From Saprospiraceae bacterium (lineage in GTDB: Bacteria; Bacteroidota; Bacteroidia; Chitinophagales; Saprospiraceae): 64,000 nt of DNA. The stretch is taken from positions 62,001 through 126,000 of the forward strand of contig JADJNF010000008.1 in NCBI GenBank assembly GCA_016714445.1, read 5' to 3'. The translations under genes were made by a program, and so were the position numbers. The notes under the pieces are model-generated. The model was given only the letters and a program-made list of their open reading frames with translations, was not told the origin of the DNA and ran no database searches. This document shows, piece after piece, positions 13,984-22,342 of the stretch (position 1 is its first letter; each line of letters starts with the position of its first letter).

Positions 13984-15030
13984 TTGTATAATTTAAAAGT
14001 GGAGTACTTTAAAAGTTTTGCCAGTTCAAGTAGCCTTATCGAAATATCAACAACGGGGCCATATGAGGTGCATCATATTCCTGAACTGGCAAATAATCTT
14101 AGACTAAATATTTTGAATTGAATCGGGCTTTGTAATATACTATACTTGGATGTCTGCCTACTGAAGGCACAATTGGATGATAATCAAACAGTTTCATAAC
14201 TTTAGGGTGCTTAATGATAAAAAAATTCCTTTCTCAAGGGAATACTTAAACTTTTTCTATCAATGACACAATTATAAATAGAATCCCCTATTTTAATTGT
14301 ACAATTTCTTTATTTCGATTCCAAAAGCTTGTTCTGCTTAAAGAATAATAACCATTTCAATTATTTAACTTAAAATCTAAAATCAACTTCCTATTACATG
14401 TCAAAATTACTTCAAAATCTGTCTCCGCATATCGAGTATCACTTTAGGCTTTGAACTATAGCAATGCTCATATTTATCATCACAAATCCTTTCATCCATT
14501 GTCATATTGCACTTTTACCGTTAATTCACGGAACTCATAATAGACATGAAGGTAATATTAATAATAAGTATAATTTACAAACAACAACGCTTTATATATT
14601 AAATTATAATTTAATATGTTGCAAACATACAAATTTTTCTTTTTAAATTAAATATTAAGAAAAGAATATTTATGTTAATATTTTAGTTAAAGATTGTTCA
14701 AATAAATACATAGAGTCGGCAATAAAACGTATAACAATTTGAAGATGAGATATTTAAATAAAATATAGTGCTTAAATAATTTTATTAAAAATTTTGATAA
14801 TCAGTTTAAATTGCTAATATTTTGATTATTATACATGACATTAATGCATATTTGACTAAAATGAATAGCATTTCTTAAATGATTTGAGCAACAATACATC
14901 GTGAGATAAGTAGTTATCTATTATACGGAGACCAAAGCTAACTCACGTTACTGAACAGATAAAATAGTATTAACTTTATTAGATGATATAATAAACGACG
15001 GAGTACATTAAACATTTATTTGCCATTTTG
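13984..15030. other. AT-rich intergenic region without a recognisable gene
   Basis: About 1 kb upstream of the adhesin on the minus strand and left of the IS remnants. No ORF with recognisable content was found. A 12-bp inverted repeat lies at 14017-14093. The rest is low-complexity AT-rich sequence. Confidence 0.6.
14017..14093. repeat. 12-bp inverted repeat with 53-nt spacer
   Basis: TTTGCCAGTTCA at 14017-14028 is perfectly complementary to TGAACTGGCAAA at 14082-14093. It lies about 370 bp upstream of the adhesin start. It could be the ends of a tiny mobile remnant or a structured upstream element. No function is visible. Confidence 0.5.
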
Positions 15031-15034
15031 GAGT

Positions 15035-15470
15035 CCTAATTACCATAAGGAAGAGTCCTACGGGAAGGTGGGCATGAATTTATGGCAAATCTTTGTTTTA
15101 GCGCAGTATCCGGTTAAGAATGAATTTAACGTATGACGAATTGTACTACATGGTCAATGAAGACAAGACCTTCGGTTCTTATTAGGCATAGAAGGTAATG
15201 TATTTGGCGTACCACATCAGGAAATTAATTTTCAAAACCTTACCGACAACTTGAATTTGATAAGAGATGAGATGATGGTAAAGATCACTGCCATTATCGT
15301 GTCATTAGCAAATGCCAAAGTGTTAAAAAAAAAGTGACTCCTGGCTCTACCTTAAAAAACAGATATTTATGAGGTGGATAGCACTGTGCACCTCCCTACT
15401 TATTACAACTTATTGTGGGTTTAATTCCCAAGATTATAGGTATGGTAAAGAAAATATTGGAGTGTTACCC
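15035..15470 (+). pseudogene. Degraded ISNCY/IS1182-like transposase remnant
   Basis: Read in three frames, the segment gives SPTGR, VGMNLWQIFVLAQ, MNLTYDELYYMVNEDKTF, QNLTDNLNLIRDEMM and VDSTVHLPTYYNLLW. These match the order of conserved blocks in Bacteroidota ISNCY/IS1182-type DDE transposases, including the D-T/S-x-V...HxPTxxNLLW catalytic-region motif. Several frameshifts and stops separate the blocks, so it is inactive. It directly abuts the left end of the IS982 element, which may have inserted into it. The family assignment is from memory of motifs. Confidence 0.5.
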
Positions 15471-15477
15471 TAAGATA

Positions 15478-16498
15478 AAGTGAATTCGGGGTAAGAAAAT
15501 TTGTGAAATAAGGATATTTGTTATATATTAGCGTCTGACAAACAATCTAATAAATACAAATACCCTTAAAATGTTAGAAGACAAAATTAATGAACTTTTG
15601 GTAGATTTAAGTAATTTTTGGTTAGAATTTGAGCCCGAATACAAAAAATGTCTTATTTCGTCTGGCGAAGTAAAGAGAAATCGATCTACCCGTATGAGTT
15701 TACCTGAATTAATGGCTATTTCTGTTTCTTTCCATATGAGTGGATTTAGAAACTTCAAAACTTATTACTTTGAGTATCTTAAAGTGTATTGTTCAGATAT
15801 CTTTCCTAATCTCATTAGCTACAATCGGATTATAGAACTCAATCCCAGAATGATCCTGCCGTTATCAGCGTACTTGCTATCAAAATGTAGTAACAAATGT
15901 ACTGGTATCAATTTTGTAGATTCTACCACATTGACCGTGTGTAGAAATCAAAGAATCCACCAGCATAAAACATTTAAAAACTCTGCTAAGCGTGGCAAGA
16001 GCTCAATGGGGTGGTTTTTTGGTTTCAAATTACATTTGATAATCAATGAGATAGGTGAAATTATTAGCTTTAGTCTCACACCTGGGAATGTGGATGATCG
16101 TAATCAAAATGTCATGAAAAATCTTACAAAAAATATTTATCAAAAAATATTTGGGGATTAAGGATACTTGGTAAAAACACTTTGTGACCTTTTATTTCAA
16201 GACGGAATCCAATTAATCACGAAAATAAAAAAGAACATGAAAAACACACTAATTCCTATAAGAGATAAAATTTTGCTTCGCCATAGAGCAATCGTTGAAA
16301 CCGTAAACGATGAATTGAAAAACATAAGTCAAATTGACATACCAGGCATAGACCAGAATATAACTTCTTTATCAACATAGTAAGCTGACTCATAGCTTAC
16401 CAATTAAAACCCCAAAAAACCGTCTTTAAATATTACAGAAGACATTGATTTTGAGCTAAATACAGATTATCACTCTTTAGTCCTTAACCCGAATTCAT
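15478..16498 (+). mobile_element. IS982-family insertion sequence, decayed
   Basis: About 1.0 kb, the normal size for IS982. The imperfect terminal inverted repeats are GTGAATTCGGGGTAAG at 15480-15495 and its near complement CTTAACCCGAATTCAT at 16483-16498. The single transposase gene inside is broken. No clear target duplication was identified. Confidence 0.75.
15571..16448 (+). pseudogene. IS982-family transposase, inactivated
   Basis: The product starts MLEDKINELL and carries the IS982 DDE blocks: GINFVDSTTL, GWFFGFKLHLIIN, SFSLTPGNVDDR, then GYL...LLFQDGIQLITKIKKNMKN and DKILLRHRAIVETVNDELKN. Three lesions are visible. An in-frame TAA at 16159 stands where the family has Lys in FGDKGY. 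A one-base shift near 16340 breaks the HTRHR block. A TGA at 16386 sits before LIAYQLKPQK. The remaining sequence is otherwise well preserved, so inactivation looks fairly recent. Confidence 0.85.
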
Positions 16499-16700
16499 GT
16501 TAAGTTATATCGACGAAAACATTTTTTTTTGTGAGAATTTTTGTCTTCATTAAAAACGACGTTTCATTTGTATATTTTAATTTGATTTTAAATGGTCAGA
16601 TGGAATTCGCATGAAAATAATCATCAAGGTTTGTGTGCCACAAAGATGGTTCATGCTCATTTTATGTCTTTAAATTTTGTTAAGCTGTTGAATTTGTTTG

Positions 16701-18320
16701 CTCCCGATAGCCCCTAAATTCCACATCTTACATTAAATTTTGGTAAAAAATGGATTTTGGGGTTTGCATATGCTTATTTTTTAATTTTTATTTTTGATTT
16801 TTTCTCTAATTTGAATCATTATGACTCTGAATATGAATCAGGATTTGAGAATTAAGTGTAAAATTTTGCATTTTTGGCATAGTTTTACCTGCCGCTGAGC
16901 GGAATGAGCAGTTCTTTTCTTTGGTTTTTTAATTTTTTCTAGGTTCTGACTGGTATATTTCCATAAACCCGAAGATACCATTGCCTGGCAGCTTTTTTCC
17001 AAACGGCAGGGATGGTAATGATGCTAAAAATAAAACGCTTCATTCTATGGAGTACATTTACGTTTTTGTAAATTTTGGAAAGCCGACTTAATACTATGTT
17101 ATATAGATTGCGGCACATGGCACTAAAATACAGAAAAACCGTATTCTTGAATAGATCTGAAAACGGGGGATAATTCCAACCAAAATCATTTTTAGCAATA
17201 TCAAATTGTTTTTCGGACCTTCCCCGCTGATAGTAGAAGTTTATAGCATCTTGTAGTGGTGTGGTAAAGTCATTGGTGATTATGGCATAGTAGTCATACG
17301 GCTCATTGGTAAATAGATTTACCTGGCCGTCTTTACGCAATTTCTTTTTGACCAACAACCTGTATTTTTTATCTTCTCCTTTGGCATATTGTTTGGCAAA
17401 AGGTACATATTCAATTTCTCCTATGAATATATCTTCATCTTTTTGATCTTTGGTCAGCGTCCAGTTTTGTATCTGTGAAAAATAGGATTCCACATAAGCA
17501 TTCTTTACTCCGATATAAAACGATTGAACCTTTTGTTCAATCAGTTTTATCACTTCATATTGATAAGAGGCTGAATCAGCTCTGAATTTATCTACTCTTG
17601 TAATTCCATTTGATTCTAAATGTTGAAACATTCTTTTTATGGTATCGGCTTGAAATGATTTTGCGTCGCTGTTCCCATTTCTGTTTTCTATATACAATAT
17701 GTTTTGTTCATTTACAAAACATACTCCGGGTTGATAGCCATAATTTCGTTTATAAGTCATCTTGCACCCTTCTTTCTCAGTGAATATGATGGTATTGTCA
17801 TAGTCAAGGACTACTTGTTCCTGATCTAATACCCCTAAATGCTTTAATAATTTGATGTTCAAATCAGCCATAGTCTCATTTGTACTGAATTGATGTTCTA
17901 CGGTTCCGCGAGTAGTCCGGTAATGTTGTTCTCCATCAGACAGTCTGGACTACAAAGATTAAAAAGCGGATTTTTTCCAAACTGTTTGGCAAGTATAGTC
18001 TTGGCATCCTCTATACAATTACCACCACAGAAATATATGCTCGAGAACGTGTAGAAGATATCTTTCCAGCTATAAGCCGACTTGGTACTTAATGAAGGCA
18101 GATTATCATGCAAAATTCCACCCAAATTCAAATTTTCAAACTCATTGAGAACAAAATTTATACTCCCAAATGCATTAATACTTTTAGAATGTTGTACTTT
18201 CATGGCACTTATGTTTGCAACACCAATATAGGTGAATAAGTACAATAGGCAAAATGTTAATTATCAACATTTTGCCTTATTTTTAACTTTTTTGTTGCGT
18301 ATTCTAGGAGCTATCGGGAG
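16701..18320 (-). mobile_element. IS1380-family insertion sequence
   Basis: The 1620-bp element is bounded by imperfect inverted repeats: CTCCCGATAGCCCCTAAA at 16701-16718 and the complement of TCTAGGAGCTATCGGGAG at 18303-18320. Length and transposase both fit IS1380. The four bases outside each end (TTTG and AGAA) do not match, so there is no visible target duplication. Confidence 0.8.
16939..18203 (-). pseudogene. IS1380-family transposase, one frameshift
   Basis: The gene starts at ATG 18203 (MKVQHSKSINAFGSINF), and about 420 residues are readable. The frame breaks near 17915, after NNITGLL; the shifted frame continues RGTVEHQFSTNETMADLNIKLL without a gap. Family blocks seen are DYDNTIIFTEK, KFRADSASY, YYQRGRSEKQFDIAKNDFGW and AARQWYLRVYG, giving a complete DDE domain and C-terminus. 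The single indel could be a sequencing error; if so, the element may be intact. An in-frame ATG exists 14 codons upstream, but MKVQ is the usual family start. Confidence 0.85.
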
Positions 18321-19195
18321 AGAAATAATTTAACTTTGAAAATCAGGTAATAAACAGACCCTATTTAATCATTCAGGTATGTAACCTCATATGCCTATGC
18401 ACACGAGTCCATGTGCAAACCGCTTATGGGGATTTCGTGTATTTATAATATTTCGACGATTAAAAGTCCAGGCCGATAAATGTCCTGAAAATGAATTACT
18501 TTAAAGACAAACTTCGCTTGGTTATTACTCAAAATCAGACTTTTGATTCCCGGATAATTTCTCAGCTCAATTTAATTTGAGTATAAATGGTAATGTTCAA
18601 TACTGATTTGTTCTACTTTGTCAAATTTTCACGCTCCTGCATTTTTTTATCAATAAAGGAAGTTACCGAGATATAAATGAAGGCCTGTAGACTTTTAAAA
18701 ATAGCCATTACAACCACAAGCTATGCAGGATAATTAAATTAAAGACCTTTAATGTGTGTAAAAGACTATTAATATAAAATTTGATAAAGTATAGCTTCAA
18801 AAAAAAGTATAAGATCCGAGGCCCCATGCTTTATAAAAGAACTTTATTTTCACTTTTTTTAAGCGAACTTAAAATCTGAGAATGAAATAATTAATTCACT
18901 GTTGACTTCATTTCAATATATATATCAAAACCACAAACGATATGCCGTATCAAGTTATAAACAATTAGGCATATGTATGATAAAAATGTCAGTCAATCAA
19001 TGAAAATTCGAATAAAAAATATAAAAAACAATGCTACAAATATCTTTTTAGAATTTATTTAAAAAAATAAACCTTTACTTTTCTGATGTAAAATATTGCC
19101 ATTTTTGCCAAGATATCTGATCCGTCTCAGAATAAAAATTCTTCAGTATCTTCTGGAATTGATGAGGATAAACAAATAATATGAATTATATTTCC
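18321..19195. other. AT-rich intergenic region, nothing recognised
   Basis: About 0.9 kb right of IS1380. It has short AT-rich frames only. Fragments such as NYFKDKLRLVITQNQTF look weakly coding but match nothing I know. It may be decayed mobile-element DNA, given its position. Confidence 0.5.
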
Positions 19196-19647
19196 TCAAA
19201 CATGCCCTGTATTGATAAAGATGATATTATTCTCCAAAAATGCAACTAATATGTCACCAATCATTGGGTCTTCGTGTGAAGAGTGAACGCCAATTACTAT
19301 TTCCTTTTCATTCCTGCATCTGATTATTCCAAACCCTCCATTTATTCTAAAAGATACCTTTTTCAAATCCGGCAGGTCATAAATCGACGGTTCAATCACT
19401 TCAATATCAGACTCCGAATTTCTAACAGATAAAGAATCTGCCATTTTTTTATCCAAACATTTCTTTTATTCAAATCAAAATCGAGGGAAATATGTGGATT
19501 TACATCTTTATTTTCAGTTTGATCTGTTTTCCCAACCAGCATAAACCTTGACTGTCCGTTTAATACGGAATATTTACAAAAAACAACAAATATTACTACA
19601 AATACCATTCTTATAATATAAGTACTTTTAAATGAATCATATTTCAT
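19196..19647 (-). CDS. Small exported hypothetical protein, one frameshift
   Basis: The start chosen is ATG 19645-19647 (MKYDSFKSTYIIRMVFVVIFVVFCKYSVLNGQS), because it begins an N-terminal transmembrane or signal segment. A longer in-frame start at 19692 adds 15 residues. The frame breaks at the T7 run near 19444-19450: WIKK continues in the other frame as MADSLSVRNSESDIEVIEPS and ends at 19196 (IIFINTGHV). The combined product is about 150 residues. The C-terminal half contains SFRINGGFGIIRCRNEKEIVIGVHSS and looks beta-rich. I do not recognise the family. The first half is duplicated at 22052-22342. Confidence 0.5.
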
Positions 19648-19786
19648 GTGCAACCTATTCCAATATACTTGAACACGGGGCATAGTCGGCAATTATAATG
19701 TTTCTCTTTATTCCAAGACATTACCCTTGTGAAAAATTGAACTGTTTTATATAAAAAATTCGCGCAAAACATTTTTTTCTTGTCAT
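19496..19786 (-). repeat. 291-bp direct repeat, copy 1
   Basis: Nearly identical to 22052-22342 (constant offset 2556, only a few substitutions). It covers the 5' half and upstream region of the small exported protein gene. Its right border (TGTCAT, 19781-19786) is joined directly to the interior of an enoyl-CoA hydratase gene. Confidence 0.92.
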
Positions 19787-19787
19787 A

Positions 19788-20301
19788 TTAAAAATCCGGG
19801 AACTCGAAAAACCCGTCATCGCAGGGGTCAACGGAGTGGCAGCCGGTGCCGGTGCCAATATCGCTCTGGCATGTGATATTGTGGTGGCTACAGAAAAAGC
19901 TTCCTTCATTCAGGCATTCAGCAAAATTGGGCTCATCCCTGACAGCGGAGGTACCTTCACCCTACCCCGACTCATCGGATGGCAAAGGACTTCAGCCATC
20001 ATGATGCTCGGTGATAAAATATCTGCTTTAAAAGCCGTACAGATGGGAATGATTTATAAAATGTTTTCCACTGAATCGTTTGCCGAAGAAGTCTCAAAAC
20101 TTGCTGAAACACTTTCTATGATGCCTACCAAAGGAATGGCTCTGACCAAAAAAGCTCTGAATGAAAGTCATACAAATGATTTGCGTACCCAATTGGCCGT
20201 AGAAGACAAGTATCAGACCGAAGCCGGGCATTCTCACGATTACCGCGAAGGAGCAAAAGCATTTTTTTGAAAAAAGACCACCGGTTTTTGTCGGGAAATA
20301 A
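19788..20301 (+). pseudogene. Enoyl-CoA hydratase/isomerase (PaaG-like), 5'-truncated
   Basis: Crotonase-fold protein, likely of phenylacetate or fatty-acid degradation. Coding sequence begins abruptly at the repeat border with IRELEKPVIAGVNGVAAGAGANIALACDIVVA. This holds the oxyanion-hole GAGANIALACD block and then GLIPDSGGTFTLPRL, typical of PaaG/PaaB-type enzymes. About 90 N-terminal residues, including the first part of the CoA site, are missing and no start codon is available. Near the 3' end, a T7 run at 20262-20268 shifts the frame. With T6 the protein would end FFEKRPPVFVGK at 20301. PaaG is my best guess within the crotonase family. Confidence 0.75.
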
Positions 20302-20320
20302 TTTTTTTTCGACAAACCGG
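20281..20320 (+). other. Hairpin at the 3' end of the hydratase remnant
   Basis: CCGGTTTTTGTCG (20281-20293) pairs with CGACAAACCGG (20310-20320) apart from a two-base bulge, around an A/T-rich loop. It lacks a clean downstream T run on the plus strand, so a terminator role is uncertain. The 20324-20394 repeat follows immediately. Confidence 0.4.
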
Positions 20321-20323
20321 AAA

Positions 20324-20394
20324 GCGACAGGGATAGGAGCGTGCACGAAACGAAGTGGAGTAAAGCAGATAGCCCGACCTGAAAGGGGTCGCCC
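20324..20394 (+). repeat. Structured GC-rich dispersed repeat, copy 1
   Basis: The GC-rich segment starts GCGACAGGG and ends CCCGACCTGAAAGGGGTCGC. CGACC (20375-20379) and GGTCG (20387-20391) form a 5-bp stem with loop TGAAAGG. As an alternative, the leading GCGAC can pair with the terminal GTCGC. A second copy is at 21775-21839. Both follow gene 3' ends. It is an intergenic repeat, possibly RNA-structured; I recall similar sequences between genes in this phylum but cannot name the family. Confidence 0.6.
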
Positions 20395-20473
20395 AAAAAA
20401 AATGAATCCTAATTCTTTACAATCAAACCAGCATTGTTCTTTCCCAGAACATATCCCTCTGTGTCAATCAGCA

Positions 20474-20541
20474 CCTCCGAGCTACCTACTTACCCCTCCG
20501 AGCTATGAACTAATCCCTCCGAGCTAACCCCCTCCGAACTA
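20474..20541. repeat. Short 21-bp-period repeats (CCTCCGAGCTA x4)
   Basis: CCTCCGAGCTA occurs at 20474, 20495 and 20516, with a variant CCTCCGAACTA at 20531. The spacing is 21, 21 and 15 bp. It lies between the GC-rich repeat and the beta-lactamase-like gene and is not part of a convincing ORF. Confidence 0.8.
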
Positions 20542-20737
20542 CGATAAGTGGATTTTTGACTAAAATGATATCAAAAAAAAATAATTATTTATTTTTAAAT
20601 TAAAATTTACCTTTGTACGTATTTTCAAAGACATCTTATTTTTAATGTTTTTAAGTAAATTATTCGATATCGTGCTCATCAAGCCATCTTCCCTGCAAAT
20701 ATTCTTCATATCATTTCAAAGTTAAGACCCGTTTTCA

Positions 20738-21723
20738 ATGATTAGTAAAAAAATCCTCAAATATATTATATTAGTTTCTTTGTCTATTTTAGCAGGAATA
20801 TTTATAGGCCGGTTTTTTCCAGGTAATAAAAATAAAGTCAGTGATAAAAAGCAGGATTCCTTTCAAATAAGAGCACAAGGGTATACATATATTAATCCCC
20901 TGCTTGATTGTGACAACTATAATCATTCTGCTATCAGATCTTTAAATAAAGCAAAAAATGAACTTAAAGTTTATATAGATTCGATCTTTGATGGTAAAAA
21001 TGTTCTAGATATTTCTGTATATTTACGTATCTTAAACGATGGTCCATGGATAGGTATTAATGAAAATGCCAATTATACCCCGCTAGTTTATTGAAAGTTC
21101 CCATGATGATTGCTTGTTATAAAAAAGCAGAATCCGAACCTGATTTTTTAAAAAAAAAAATACAATATACCCATTTTAATTCAACATATGTTCAAACGAT
21201 ACTTGATACCAATATGCTCAAAGTCGGGGAATATTACACTATCGAAAAATTAATAGAAAAAATGGTAATTTTTTCAGATAATGCCTCGCTGGAGTTAATA
21301 GCTGATAAAATCGGAGATGACTTTTTCTTTCAAGTAATGGATGATAATGGTGTTGATATTAAAAATTTGGCCACTCAAAATGATTATATCTCGGTGAGAC
21401 AATATTCTTCTTTTTTCAGAATGCTATACAATTCCACATATCTGACTAAACAATATTCTGAAAGATGTCTTGAAATCTTAAGTAAATCCCACTATCCTAT
21501 GGGTATACCACGCTTTCTGCCAAAAGACGTTTTGGTATCTCATAAATTCGGAGAAGTCGGAACTGTAGATTCATATGTAAAACAGTTACATGACTGCGGC
21601 ATTGTTTACAGAAAAAATAGTCCTTACCTCATATGTATAATGACGAAAGGCCATGATTTTAATTATCTATCAGAAAGAATGGCGGACATATCAAAGATAA
21701 TTTATAAAAATTTAAATGAGTGA
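20738..21723 (+). CDS. Serine beta-lactamase-like hydrolase (class A fold), one frameshift
   Basis: Predicted membrane-anchored serine hydrolase of the beta-lactamase2/class A group; the substrate is unknown. Residues 8-29 are a transmembrane or signal segment (ILKYIILVSLSILAGIFIGRFF). The frame breaks at about 21083. Restoring one G there makes the sequence continue NYTPASLLKVPMMIACY, which contains the SxxK nucleophile motif (SLLK). Downstream are FSDNASLEL, equivalent to the SDN loop, and HKFGEVG, equivalent to the KTG strand motif with Phe instead of Thr. The full product is about 328 residues, the normal range. All three catalytic motifs survive, so the indel may be a sequencing error. 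The gene sits alone inside the segment bracketed by the 291-bp repeats. True antibiotic hydrolysis is not implied; many homologues have other roles. Confidence 0.75.
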
Positions 21724-21774
21724 ATGATCAGCTAAATGATCTCTCAGGTTTTTACTGTAATTATGCCCATAAAA

Positions 21775-21839
21775 GCGACAGGGTTAGTAGTCTTGTTGTA
21801 AGAAACGAGACGGATAACCCGACCTGAAAGGGGTCGCCC
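21775..21839 (+). repeat. Structured GC-rich dispersed repeat, copy 2
   Basis: Same layout as 20324-20394: GCGACAGGG at the start, a variable middle with ACGA, then ACCCGACCTGAAAGGGGTCGCCC. It starts about 50 bp after the beta-lactamase-like stop codon. The conserved ends and diverged middle suggest that the stem parts are what is maintained. Confidence 0.6.
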
Positions 21840-22051
21840 AAAAATGAATACTATTTCTTTATTATCACAGCATCATTTTTTTGTTTCTCCGGACATCCAA
21901 ATTCATTTGGATGATTTTGTGCTACCAGAAAAAATATATCTGGTACCCAGCACCTAAAACCCGGCACCTAATACCTAAAATCCAACAAATAATCTTTGAC
22001 TTTTTTGTCAAAAGCTTTTTTGTCATCATCGAGAAACATCGCGTTTTATAA

Positions 22052-22342
22052 GGATTTACATCTTTATTTTCAGTTTGATCTGTTTTCCCAACCAGCATAA
22101 ACCTTGACTGTCCGTTTAATACGGAATATTTACAAAAAACAACAAATGATACTACAAATACCATTCTTATAATATAAGTACTTTTAAATGAATCATATTT
22201 CATGTGCAACCTATTCCAATATACTTGAACACGGGGCATAGTCGGCAATTATAATGTTTCTCTTTATTCCAAGACATTACCCTTGTGAAAAATTGAACTG
22301 TTTTATATAAAAAATTCGCGTAAAACATTTTTTTCTTGTCAT
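22052..22342 (-). repeat. 291-bp direct repeat, copy 2 (truncated duplicate of the small exported gene)
   Basis: Near-identical to 19496-19786. It includes the start and first about 50 codons of the small exported protein, after which the frame runs into unrelated sequence (PYKTRCFSMM...). It should therefore be treated as a truncated duplicate. Its right border (22342) touches the stop codon of the T9SS gene at 22342-22344, which suggests this is the ancestral junction. Confidence 0.9.

Noticed and set aside
14464..14646. 60-codon plus-strand frame
   Set aside because: Low-complexity AT-rich sequence with no recognisable content.
20094..20396. Minus-strand frames antisense to the hydratase remnant
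   Set aside because: They are shadows of the well-conserved crotonase coding sequence on the plus strand.
20267..20527. 86-codon frame over the GC-rich repeat and PPSY repeats
   Set aside because: It spans a structured intergenic repeat and short DNA repeats. The product looks like translated non-coding sequence.
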